Source of the DNA: Collimonas silvisoli | GTDB taxonomy: Bacteria > Pseudomonadota > Gammaproteobacteria > Burkholderiales > Burkholderiaceae_D | NCBI RefSeq assembly: GCF_018305005.1 | Contig: NZ_JAGQEG010000020.1 | Coordinates: 1 to 64,000 of the forward strand | DNA length: 64,000 bases | Reading direction: 5' to 3' | In this document: positions 46,803-55,023 of the stretch, one piece after another | Numbering within the stretch: the first letter of the stretch is position 1 | Layout: each line of letters starts with the position of its first letter | The notes under the pieces: model-generated | Told to the model about the DNA's origin: nothing | What the model saw: the letters and a program-made list of their open reading frames with translations, nothing else | Database searches by the model: none | Position numbers and translations under genes: made by a program

Positions 46803-47729
46803 TCAAGGCTTGGCCAAGGCGGCGCGCTGTTGCAGCAAACCGAGCCAGCGCTCGCCGCATTGCGCATCGCTGATGCAGAGCGCGTAATCGGTGACGGTGC
46901 GGGCGGCGCGTTCCAGCAACTGGATATCCGCTTCGTGCTGGCGGGCGACGTGCGGATCTTCCAGGAATAATACGCGCCGGCACTGCTGGCGATCCAGAAT
47001 CAATTCGGCGATCTGCGCATCGCCGCCGAGCGGGCCGCTGAGGAAAGGTTTTACCCAGTTGCGGCCGGCTTCTTCACCCTTGATTTTCTGCGCCAGCTTA
47101 TTCAGCAGGCTGCCGGTAGTGCCGGTGGCGCAGCGAAATGCAAACTGGTCGAGTAGCGCAAAATGGCGCTCCGCTATATCCAGCATCCGTTCTTTCATGG
47201 CGTCGTGGGCAATCAGCGCGATGCCTTCCTGCGCCAGATTGAAGCTCGGATCCAGTGCTGGATCCGGCGCGGCGCCGGCCGCCACGGCTTCCAGTTCCAG
47301 CCACTCGCGGGCGCCGGCCAGCGTCGATAGAAACGGCTTGCCGTGAATCACGCATTGCCGTTTCAAGGCCACCGCTTCCGGAAAGGTGGATGAAGGATCG
47401 ACCGGATCCATCAGGTAAATCACCGCATCCAGGGTGCGTGCCGGGTCGGCGTCGACCACCCGCGACACCAGTTTCATCAGGCCGCCATGGCGGCCGTAGG
47501 GGAAGCGTTCGATGTGCGGATAGTCAGCGAGCAAGCCCAGTTGCTGCATGGCGTCCAGAGTGCGCCCGACCACTATCAGTTGCGGTTGCAACTGCTGTTC
47601 GATGCTATGGCGGCTGCCATTGAGCAACTGGGCCAGCGCGGATTCCGGGCCGTGCTGGTGGCTGCGGCTGGTGGCGAGGCCGATCCGGAAGCGGGCGGCA
47701 GAGGCATTGGGGGAGGAATTGGCAGGCAT
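46803..47729 (-). CDS. mgsA: Methylglyoxal synthase-like protein, tandem MGS domains
   Basis: 308 residues, twice the length of E. coli MgsA (152). The C-terminal half (about 165-300) aligns with MgsA: IALIAHDAMKERML, RCATGTTGSLLNKL and LSGPLGGDAQIAEL, keeping the phosphate-binding TGTTG and the GGD aspartate. The N-terminal half has a weaker copy: FPYGRHGGLMKLV, then LDAVIYLMDPVDPSSTFPEA and a final helix like that of MgsA. MgsA converts dihydroxyacetone phosphate to methylglyoxal and phosphate. I infer an active C-terminal and a degenerate N-terminal domain. Confidence 0.85.
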   Translation of the reverse strand: MPANSSPNASAARFRIGLATSRSHQHGPESALAQLLNGSRHSIEQQLQPQLIVVGRTLDAMQQLGLLADYPHIERFPYGRHGGLMKLVSRVVDADPARTLDAVIYLMDPVDPSSTFPEAVALKRQCVIHGKPFLSTLAGAREWLELEAVAAGAAPDPALDPSFNLAQEGIALIAHDAMKERMLDIAERHFALLDQFAFRCATGTTGSLLNKLAQKIKGEEAGRNWVKPFLSGPLGGDAQIAELILDRQQCRRVLFLEDPHVARQHEADIQLLERAARTVTDYALCISDAQCGERWLGLLQQRAALAKP

Positions 47730-47843
47730 ATAACAAGAAACTCGCAGAGGTCAACAGGGGCAACATTGCACCGGCCTGACTTTACCATATTGGCATGCAG
47801 GAAAAACCATGGCCTGCAGCCAAATCGGCAGATTCAGTGCAGG

Positions 47844-47908
47844 TCGTCCCCGCGAACGCGGGGATCCATTTTAAGGTCGACATGGATTCCCGCCTTCACG
47901 GGAATGAC
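47844..47908. repeat. Paired-palindrome repeat (dRS3/REP-like), copy 2
   Basis: A GTCCCC-N8-GGGGAT palindrome (one mismatch, 47846-47865) and ATTCCC-N8-GGGAAT at 47886-47905, in the order opposite to the copy at 15121-15190; that is, the whole element is inverted. It ends 22 bases before the greB start codon, so in RNA it would form two hairpins in the greB leader. Confidence 0.75.
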
Positions 47909-47930
47909 GGCGATTTTAATTGGAACTACA

Positions 47931-48494
47931 ATGTCCGCTATGAACAAGGCATTTGTAAAAGAATCTGAAGGCGATGACGACGATCTGGAATTCGGCTTGC
48001 CGGCGATCCCGCCTGGCGCCAAGAATTACATGACGCCGCAAGGCTATCAACACATGAAAGACGAGCTGTTGCGTCTGATTGACGTCGATCGGCCGGAAGT
48101 GGTGCGCATCGTTTCCTGGGCCGCCTCCAACGGCGACCGTTCGGAAAACGGCGATTATATTTACGGTAAGCGCAGGCTGCGCGAAATCGATCGTCGTATC
48201 CGCTTTTTAACCAAGCGCCTGGATCTGGCCGAGGTGGTCGATCCGAGCGTGCATCACGGCCGCGACCAAGTGTTTTTCGGCGCCACGGTAAGTTACCAGA
48301 ACCATGCCGGCGAAGAGCATACGGTGACCATCGTCGGCATCGACGAACTCGATCCGCTGCATGGCAAGATCAGCTGGATTTCACCGGTGGCGCGCGCCTT
48401 GACCAAGGCCTACGAAGGCGAGAGCGTCACCTTGATGACGCCGGCCGGGCTGGACGAACTGGAAATACTGGCGGTCAGCTACCCCGCGCCTTAG
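47931..48494 (+). CDS. greB: Transcription elongation factor GreB
   Basis: 187 residues from ATG 47931. Residues 1-30 are an acidic extension (SEGDDDDLEFG) not found in E. coli GreB. Then comes the Gre coiled coil: YMTPQGYQHMKDELLRL, NGDRSENGDYIYGKRRLREI with the acidic tip residues that stimulate RNA polymerase transcript cleavage, and a C-terminal FKBP-like domain with FFGATVSYQN and GKISWISPVARAL. The longer upstream frame is not coding-like. A paired palindrome sits in its leader. Confidence 0.96.
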   Translation: MSAMNKAFVKESEGDDDDLEFGLPAIPPGAKNYMTPQGYQHMKDELLRLIDVDRPEVVRIVSWAASNGDRSENGDYIYGKRRLREIDRRIRFLTKRLDLAEVVDPSVHHGRDQVFFGATVSYQNHAGEEHTVTIVGIDELDPLHGKISWISPVARALTKAYEGESVTLMTPAGLDELEILAVSYPAP

Positions 48495-48743
48495 GCCAGT
48501 TGAAGGCGCATCCATGATGGGCCAAACAGGCTCGATGTTGGTCTTCGCAGCTTCAATTTCCTCCCTCGCAAGATCGCTGTTGATGCTCGGAGCATGAGGA
48601 ACGTTTTTCATTCTGCTTGCAGATTGATTGTCGTATAGATAATTAATGGTTGTGGGGAGTGGAAGATTGTTGCTATTATAATATTTAATGGCTAATTCTT
48701 AATCATTCCAAATCCCCTGCCACACACTACAAACGGAGAGAGC
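48495..48743. other. Intergenic region at the left edge of the accessory island
   Basis: About 250 bases in which base composition shifts from GC-rich to AT-rich at about 48600. A perfect TATAAT at 48677-48682 is a candidate -10 box for the PAAR unit; the best -35 candidate, TTGTGG at 48651, is 20 bases away. No other structure was seen. Confidence 0.45.
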
Positions 48744-48830
48744 ATGGCGCGTTATCTCAGAATGAACGGCGTACCCATAAGTACCGACCTGACTTTAATT
48801 TCCGGCAATAATATGCATCAGGAAGGCTAG
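48744..48830 (+). CDS. 28-residue ORF before the PAAR gene
   Basis: ATG 48744 with a good GGAGAG ribosome binding site; reads MARYLRMNGVPISTDLTLIS plus eight residues and stops four bases before the next gene. No family is recognised. It could be a leader peptide or the remains of a longer gene. The start resembles the beginning of small T6SS-associated proteins only vaguely. Confidence 0.4.
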   Translation: MARYLRMNGVPISTDLTLISGNNMHQEG

Positions 48831-48833
48831 ACA

Positions 48834-49400
48834 ATGCCCCAAATAACACGGTATTACCTTGTCGTCGGCGATGTAGCTGACAATGGCGCTGTGATAATGA
48901 CCGGCGCACGCTCTTTATATCACGGTCAAAACGATGCACAAGATGGATCGTCAGTGTTCTGTCCAGTGTGCAAATCAGCAGGTGTCCTCAAATGCGTTGG
49001 GCCTCGCATATCCAATAAAATTGACGGCGTGCAGAAAGCTTTGAGTGGTGATATTTGCCTATGTAAATGCCCCCGCCCCCCAGTGTTCATCGCTACGCGT
49101 AGCACTTACTGCATGACGGTCGATACCGATGCAGATTGGTGCGTGCATTTGGGTGATTCGTCTGAGATAGCGGCTCTTAGAGCGGGAATTCCTTTTGATG
49201 CGGATCACTCCCAAATGTTTGATCAGTATTTTCAGCTTCATGATGAAAATACTGGTGAGATATTTAAGAATCGATTCTACAAAATTCGCTGCTCCAGCGG
49301 TTCTATTTCGGGATATACGGATGCTTCCGGGTTCACAAAAAAAGTCACAGCCAATAGTGCTGAAGAAGTAAAGATTGAAATATTCGGAGAAGGAATTTAA
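48834..49400 (+). CDS. PAAR-domain protein with C-terminal extension, left module
   Basis: 188 residues. The N-terminal PAAR domain (about 1-85) has the repeats GDVADNGAVIMTGARSLYHG and CPVCKSAGVLKCVGPRI, followed by ICLCKCPRPP. PAAR proteins cap the VgrG spike of type VI secretion systems and bind a zinc ion. The C-terminal part (about 115-188: FDQYFQLHDENTGEIFKNRF, then GYTDASGFTKKV) is a small beta domain shared with the right-hand PAAR protein, probably used to load cargo. It is followed by a hydrolase gene and a small membrane protein. Confidence 0.82.
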   Translation: MPQITRYYLVVGDVADNGAVIMTGARSLYHGQNDAQDGSSVFCPVCKSAGVLKCVGPRISNKIDGVQKALSGDICLCKCPRPPVFIATRSTYCMTVDTDADWCVHLGDSSEIAALRAGIPFDADHSQMFDQYFQLHDENTGEIFKNRFYKIRCSSGSISGYTDASGFTKKVTANSAEEVKIEIFGEGI

Positions 49401-49441
49401 ATGGCAGACGGCTTCTACCAATAGCTGTCGTAACAGCAGTA

Positions 49442-50083
49442 ATGACTTTACGAAGTGACACCAAGCCAGTAAAAATCTATATCAAGAAACCGAGAGGTAC
49501 TTTATATTGGGGCGGTGCTGGACTTAACGGCCCGTACATTGATGATCAACTTCAAGCGCTAAAGAGCGCCGGCATTCAGCATGTATATCGTGGAGTCAAT
49601 ACAACAGGCAACGAAAAGACCGACGCCCTATGGACAGCAACCACCTTGCGTTACGAGGACACAGATGAGTGGACGATCAGTAGTGGCCTCGACAACCCAA
49701 GTGGGCAATTTAATCTTATCGGCTACTCCTACGGATCATTGCTTGCAGCTCAAACTGCAAATTTCTACGCGAATCATGGACACATAGTCGATCATTTGGT
49801 ACTGATCGGTTGTCCGATAAATTCTGGATTCTTGAATTCGCTCGTCATGAACAAGAACATCAAGAATGTCATTCGAATTAATCTGACAGATGCGGGCGAC
49901 CCTATTTACGCGGGAATGTCCGAATCGGAGTTGGTAACAAGCGTGAAGACTTTAATGGATCAAGATGCTGCTTCCGGCACAAGTAGAGGGATTGGTCATT
50001 TCTATTTTCGCCCCGACAGTGCCGAAGGAAAAGAGCGCCGAGCGCGGCTTGCGAAATATTTATACGACCAGGGGTTGCGGTGA
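49442..50083 (+). CDS. Alpha/beta hydrolase, candidate T6SS lipase-type effector
   Basis: 213 residues from ATG 49442. The nucleophile elbow is GYSYGS with Ser96; an acid may be in NLTDAGDP (about residue 155), and the catalytic His may be in GIGHFYF (about 183). It follows a PAAR gene and precedes a small membrane protein with overlapping codons, the layout of T6SS lipase effectors with immunity partners. The frame is open upstream (LLPIAVVTAV), while a well-placed ATG at 49401 directly after the PAAR stop is in another frame and stops after seven codons. A one-base deletion near 49410 may have shortened the gene. Confidence 0.65.
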   Translation: MTLRSDTKPVKIYIKKPRGTLYWGGAGLNGPYIDDQLQALKSAGIQHVYRGVNTTGNEKTDALWTATTLRYEDTDEWTISSGLDNPSGQFNLIGYSYGSLLAAQTANFYANHGHIVDHLVLIGCPINSGFLNSLVMNKNIKNVIRINLTDAGDPIYAGMSESELVTSVKTLMDQDAASGTSRGIGHFYFRPDSAEGKERRARLAKYLYDQGLR

Positions 50084-50328
50084 AATACCTATTTTTTATC
50101 TTCCCCGCATACATTCTTTATGTTGTGGCTACTACCTATCACAAGCCTGAATGGGGATTTAATTTTCTCTGGCTATTGGAAGTTCTAGCGATTCAAATCA
50201 TTGTTTCCGGTATCGTTTTGATAGCGGTATGGCTGACTAATAAGCAGCAGCTACCTGCAGTCCGAAAAGTGGGCATCTATACTCTACTGGGGTCCACTCT
50301 AATCACATTTTTGTCATTCGTATTCTAA
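50080..50328 (+). CDS. Small three-span membrane protein, candidate immunity protein
   Basis: 82 residues. The GTG start overlaps the hydrolase stop (GTGA). Three hydrophobic segments are visible: about 2-18, 28-52 and 62-80. No family is recognised. Immunity proteins to membrane-acting T6SS lipases are often small membrane or lipoproteins encoded just after the effector, so I infer that role from position and topology alone. Confidence 0.6.
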   Translation: MKYLFFIFPAYILYVVATTYHKPEWGFNFLWLLEVLAIQIIVSGIVLIAVWLTNKQQLPAVRKVGIYTLLGSTLITFLSFVF

Positions 50329-50517
50329 AAAAAGTCTTATCACTGCTCGCCCTAATCTAAAACTTGGCAAGGATACTGTCGAAAACGCAGAGGATAAGCA
50401 TGGCAGTATGTATCTCGTACCGTAAAGAACAAGTAAAGCAATTCCATCTGAAGCAAGGCATAGTCGCTCGACCGATAGCAATGGTAAGACGAATAAGCCG
50501 TCGTTCCGCATCAAATC

Positions 50518-53500
50518 TTAAGCCGCCGCGCGGCTCCGGATCTCACCGAGAACCTGGAACAGCAAATCCACTTGAGCCGTCGGAAATACCCCGTCCGGCC
50601 CCGTCGGGCTGATATCGGTGAACGGCGATTCGTATAGCCGGTCAGCTTCCATCACGCCGTTTTGCGTCAGTTCTTGCACGATCAGGTCGATGAATTCGAT
50701 CTGGTCTGGCGTCGCCGTGCCGCCGCTGATGAACTGGCTGAGCGCCTCGGCGACTGCTTCGCGATCCAGCCCAACCAGGGAGCGGATGAACAGGCCCAGC
50801 CCGTGCGCCTGTTCTTTGGCGCGGGCAATGTGCTCCAGTTCTGTGAGATCGCTTGGCGTCAGTTGCTGGTTGCGGCGCAGCCGTTGCAGCGAGAGGTGGT
50901 TTTCGTGGGCGCGCAAGAACTGCCTTGCCTTGTCCTTGAATTTTTCCCAATTCATGCCGAGGCTGACCTCCGGCAGATTGACGTGCGCCTCGTCGCCCAG
51001 CTCGTCTTCGAAATCGGTATAGACGATTTTCTTCTTGCTCTTTTCGATCAGTTTCACCAGTGCGCGCAACCTTCTGCGCACGGTTTCCAGCATCGCCACG
51101 CTAACGTCTTGCCACCACTCATCACTGGCCAGCGATTGAATCAGCACCATCTCAGCCTTGATCGCCGGGATCGCTTCCTGCGTTTCAAGCGCGGCAGCAA
51201 TGGCCTGGATTCTGTCGCGCAAGCCGGCGAAACCCGGCTGTGCCTGCAAGATGGCAAGCTGGGTCCGCAGCAATAACAGGTCGAAGCGCTTGGCTTCCTC
51301 GTCATTGTCGGTCAGCTCAGTTGGAAGGTCCGCCAGCTTGCCGGAAAGCGCGATGTAATCATCCGGCCCAAGCTGCTGCCAAGCCGTTTCCTGCGCAAAT
51401 TTTTCCACTGCGCGGCGCTGGGTGCGGACGATGAAATTGTCGGCATTCATCGCCGCTACCTGCTGATGCAGGAAAGCTGCAAGGTCTTTGCGCAACTGCG
51501 GTTCATCCACGCGATCACCATAAGTGGCAAGCTCTTGAGCCACTCCAAACACAACTCTCGCATCCAGCGCCGCGATCATTTCCAGGCGTGCGCGGAACAG
51601 CCGCGTGCCCAGCGCCACGGTAGCGGAACCGTCGGAACGATCCGGGTTCTGGCTGAAAAATTCCAGGTTCTGGCAATAGTCGAAAATGAAGAAAAATTGC
51701 TTGTCATCGCCCGGCCCGAACAGATCCGGGCACAGGCGCGTGCCGCGCCCCACCATCTGCCAGAACTTGGTCTTCGAACGCACAATTTTGAAGAACACCA
51801 GATTGACCGCCTCCGGCACATCGATGCCGGTATCCAGCATGTCGACTGAAATGGCGATGTGCGGCGCGCTGTCCTTCTTTGAAAAGTCGTCGATCAGCGT
51901 TTGCGCGTAGCCGATCTTGTAAGTCACCACGCGCGCGAAGTGACCTTTGTCCTTCGGATAGTTGATGCCGAAACGATCGGAGATAAACTCGGCGTGGTCG
52001 TTATTCTTGGCAAAGATGATGGTCTTGCCCAGCCGGTCGCCGCCGGCCACCTTCTGGCCCTTGCTCATCAGATGCGCCAGCACCTTGTCGACCGTATCGA
52101 TGTTAAACAGCCAGGTGTTCAGCGCTGCGGCGTCCACCGCATCCGGGATATTGCCGTCTTCGTCCCACTCCAGCGCATCCCAATCTTCCTTTTCCTGTTC
52201 CGATAAATCGTCGTACTTGATGCCCTCGCGCTGGAACTTGAGCGGCACCGACACCGCGCGCGGCGGCACCAGATGCTTGTCCGCCACGGCTTCATCCAGG
52301 CCGTAGGCATCGGTCGGCACGCCGCTTTCCAGATCGAACAAACCGTAGGTGTTGTGATCGATCTCATCCTTCGGTGTGGCGGTCAGGCCGACCAGCAGCG
52401 TATCGAAGTAATCGAAAATGGCGCGATATTTCTGGTACACCGAGCGGTGCGCCTCGTCGATGATGATCAAGTCGAAATGGCCGACACCGAAACGGCGCTG
52501 GTTATCCGAGGTGTCATCGATCAAGCCCATCATGGTGGGGTAGGTCGACACATACATCCGGCCCTCGGTATTCTTCTCCGTCACCAGGTTCACCGGCGAG
52601 GCATCCGGCAAGTGCTTCTTGAACGCGCCCACCGCCTGATTCACCAAGGCCACCCGGTCCGCCAGGAACAGCACCCGCTTGGCCCAATTGCAGCGCATCA
52701 GCAAATCGGCCAAGGCAATCACAGTACGGGTCTTGCCGGCGCCGGTGGCCATCACCACCAGCGCCTTGCGCTGGTGGTCAACCTCAAAGCTCGCGCCGAT
52801 GCGGCGGATGGCGCGGGTTTGATAGTAGCGGTTGACGATGCCGGCGTCGATCACGCCTTGCGCCAGCGGCTTGCGGCTGGCGCGGCGCTGGATCGTCAGT
52901 TCCAGTTCATCCTTTTTATAAAAACCCTGCACCCGGCGCGGCCCGTAACTGGCGTCGTCCCAGATCCAATGTTCGTAACCGTTGGAATAAAAAATCACCG
53001 GGCGCTGGCCGTATTGCCGCTCCAGGCAATCGGCGTACAGCTTGGCCTGCTGCTGGCCGACGGTTGGCGAGCGCAATGTTTTCTTTGCCTCGATCAGCGC
53101 CAGCGGTTTGCCGTCGTCGCCCCACAGCACATAATCGACGTAACCCTTGCCCGTAGTGTTGGGCATGCCGCTCACTTCAACCTCGAAATTCTTGGCCGGG
53201 ATCAAATCCCAGCCGGCTTCTTTCAACAGCAAGTCGATGAAGTAATCGCGGGTTTCGGCTTCGGAGTAATCATGCGTATCCGGCTGCGCGGCGTTGGTTT
53301 TTTTAGCGGCAGCGACTTGCTCGCGCAGCTGCTGCAATTCCTGATCGAGTGCGGCGCGGTCGTTGAGCAGGGTGGAAAGTTTTTCATCGCGCTCGCGCAA
53401 CTGTGCTTCAAGCTGCTGTAATTGCACCAGGCTTTGCTGCGGCACAACCGGGGCCGCGGTTGCGGCGCTTGGCATCAGCGCCGGCACAAAGCGCAGGCCC

Positions 53501-53892
53501 GGCTCTGGCCTTGCGCGCTGGCCGTAGCTGCGCGCCACCCAGTAGCAGAAATGGAATAGTTCGCGGGTGGCGCTGAGGGCGTCGTTCGGCGTGATCTTGC
53601 GGGTGCTGTGCACCGCGAAATTGCCAAGGTCCTTGAGAATCTTCGCCTTGGCGAACAGCGCCTCGCCCACCAGTTGGCGGAAGCTCGGCTCATGGATCAG
53701 CGCCGCCAGATTATCCTGGTAGGGCAGGCGCAACGCCTTGTCGTGCTTGTAGAGCCAGGCCACCGTCAATTCCAGGGTGCGCCTGGCGTAGAAGCAAGAG
53801 GCCCTGGCGTCCGTATTCGCCATTCCTTCCGCCTTCACGGCTGCTTCGTGGAGCAAAGACCATTCGGATTGGAGGAAGGCGAAGTTGCTCAT
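50518..53892 (-). CDS. hsdR: Type I restriction enzyme, restriction/translocation subunit
   Basis: 1124 residues. N-terminal DUF4145-like domain (about 10-125), a coiled coil (about 155-200), then the endonuclease core with ALIEAKKT (about 265). SF2 helicase motor: Walker A MATGAGKTRT near 382, DEAH at 479-482, GLTATPKDE, and motif VI QMVGRGTRL. The C-terminal domain (about 880-1124) contacts the methylase. It translocates and cuts unmethylated DNA together with HsdM and HsdS. The ATG is immediately next to the hsdS stop codon, so it is the last gene of the hsdMSR operon. Confidence 0.96.
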   Translation of the reverse strand: MSNFAFLQSEWSLLHEAAVKAEGMANTDARASCFYARRTLELTVAWLYKHDKALRLPYQDNLAALIHEPSFRQLVGEALFAKAKILKDLGNFAVHSTRKITPNDALSATRELFHFCYWVARSYGQRARPEPGLRFVPALMPSAATAAPVVPQQSLVQLQQLEAQLRERDEKLSTLLNDRAALDQELQQLREQVAAAKKTNAAQPDTHDYSEAETRDYFIDLLLKEAGWDLIPAKNFEVEVSGMPNTTGKGYVDYVLWGDDGKPLALIEAKKTLRSPTVGQQQAKLYADCLERQYGQRPVIFYSNGYEHWIWDDASYGPRRVQGFYKKDELELTIQRRASRKPLAQGVIDAGIVNRYYQTRAIRRIGASFEVDHQRKALVVMATGAGKTRTVIALADLLMRCNWAKRVLFLADRVALVNQAVGAFKKHLPDASPVNLVTEKNTEGRMYVSTYPTMMGLIDDTSDNQRRFGVGHFDLIIIDEAHRSVYQKYRAIFDYFDTLLVGLTATPKDEIDHNTYGLFDLESGVPTDAYGLDEAVADKHLVPPRAVSVPLKFQREGIKYDDLSEQEKEDWDALEWDEDGNIPDAVDAAALNTWLFNIDTVDKVLAHLMSKGQKVAGGDRLGKTIIFAKNNDHAEFISDRFGINYPKDKGHFARVVTYKIGYAQTLIDDFSKKDSAPHIAISVDMLDTGIDVPEAVNLVFFKIVRSKTKFWQMVGRGTRLCPDLFGPGDDKQFFFIFDYCQNLEFFSQNPDRSDGSATVALGTRLFRARLEMIAALDARVVFGVAQELATYGDRVDEPQLRKDLAAFLHQQVAAMNADNFIVRTQRRAVEKFAQETAWQQLGPDDYIALSGKLADLPTELTDNDEEAKRFDLLLLRTQLAILQAQPGFAGLRDRIQAIAAALETQEAIPAIKAEMVLIQSLASDEWWQDVSVAMLETVRRRLRALVKLIEKSKKKIVYTDFEDELGDEAHVNLPEVSLGMNWEKFKDKARQFLRAHENHLSLQRLRRNQQLTPSDLTELEHIARAKEQAHGLGLFIRSLVGLDREAVAEALSQFISGGTATPDQIEFIDLIVQELTQNGVMEADRLYESPFTDISPTGPDGVFPTAQVDLLFQVLGEIRSRAAA

Positions 53893-55023
53893 TTAGAGTT
53901 TTCCACTGAAGGCGCGGTGTTGTAGGCCGGCGAAAAGCGCGTCGAGATTGGCAAGAGAGCTACGATGAGCGATTTTTAACTTCTCCACCGCAGCACTCCA
54001 CGTTGAAAAATCACGCTGCAATCCAATCGGCGGCAATGGTACTGGCATTTCTTTAATAATGCCCATATTCAGGCCATCCATAATTGCGCCTTTAGCTGTT
54101 CGTGCCAAATACTTCCTCGCGATCGGATGTCTCAGAAAATACGCGTGGAGAAAACTGGGAAGACATTTGTTTTGATCAAGAGTGATGCAGCAAATATGCT
54201 TAGTATTGATGGCAATCGGAATGTCTTCTGGAACGACAGCGCATCGCCCGCAGGTCCCCATGATTGTTATCAGTACATCGCCTTTCTGAACTGTATAACG
54301 CTTCAATTCCTGATATTTTTTATCCGAAATATATCTACGCTCGCCCCAGCGGAATTCGTTTGCAACCACGTTATCAATACCTAAAACGGGTATGCCATCA
54401 TCCACGAATTCACTATGCAGAAGTTGGCTCCCGAATGGCCCCGTCCGGATCGCACCTTTTCTTGAAAGAGCTATCCCTGCAACGTTATCCATTGGCCATC
54501 CTTTGGCGGCCACGTCACCAAACATGTCAATAAAAATGGCTTGCGTCAGCCTATCCAGTTGCGTCAACGCTTCTTGGTGCTTGGCCCTCAGCGTATCAGC
54601 CAAATCCAGGATTGCAGCAATGCGGCGTTGCTCGGAGAGTGGGGGGAGCAACAACTCTTGTCGGTATGCATCTTCCCGATTGAGCCCCGGCACTGCAGCC
54701 GCCTTGTTTAGCCGATTCAAACCCAAGCAAGCGAGCCTGTGTGCTAGCCAACGTATATCGTGTTCCGTCGACAACTCATCCACAAAATAGGTGGTATCAA
54801 TAGGCCAGCAAGCTTTGTCAGAATAGTTAATCTCGCCGAACGAACCTTTCCGTCCAATTACGATTGTTCGCCCTTTTGTGATTGCCGAGTCATGATGACC
54901 CACAATGCCATTTGAGCCGAAGACTGGTGTTTTTCCGCCGTTTCTCGCGCTTGCAGGCAAGGCTTTCCCATAATTGAAAACGCAGATATCGCCAAGCCGA
55001 ACCGAACGCCATTCGCCCTTCAT
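53893..55023 (-). CDS. hsdS: Type I restriction-modification specificity subunit
   Basis: 376 residues with two target-recognition domains (about 1-135 and 175-330), each followed by a conserved helix (LPPLSEQRRIAAILDLADTL and LPPIGLQRDFSTWSAAVEKL). This is the normal two-half HsdS design, each half reading one side of a bipartite sequence. The recognised DNA sequence cannot be predicted. The start overlaps the hsdM stop by four bases. TRD regions are slightly more AT-rich than hsdM and hsdR, as usual for exchangeable domains. Confidence 0.95.
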   Translation of the reverse strand: MKGEWRSVRLGDICVFNYGKALPASARNGGKTPVFGSNGIVGHHDSAITKGRTIVIGRKGSFGEINYSDKACWPIDTTYFVDELSTEHDIRWLAHRLACLGLNRLNKAAAVPGLNREDAYRQELLLPPLSEQRRIAAILDLADTLRAKHQEALTQLDRLTQAIFIDMFGDVAAKGWPMDNVAGIALSRKGAIRTGPFGSQLLHSEFVDDGIPVLGIDNVVANEFRWGERRYISDKKYQELKRYTVQKGDVLITIMGTCGRCAVVPEDIPIAINTKHICCITLDQNKCLPSFLHAYFLRHPIARKYLARTAKGAIMDGLNMGIIKEMPVPLPPIGLQRDFSTWSAAVEKLKIAHRSSLANLDALFAGLQHRAFSGKL

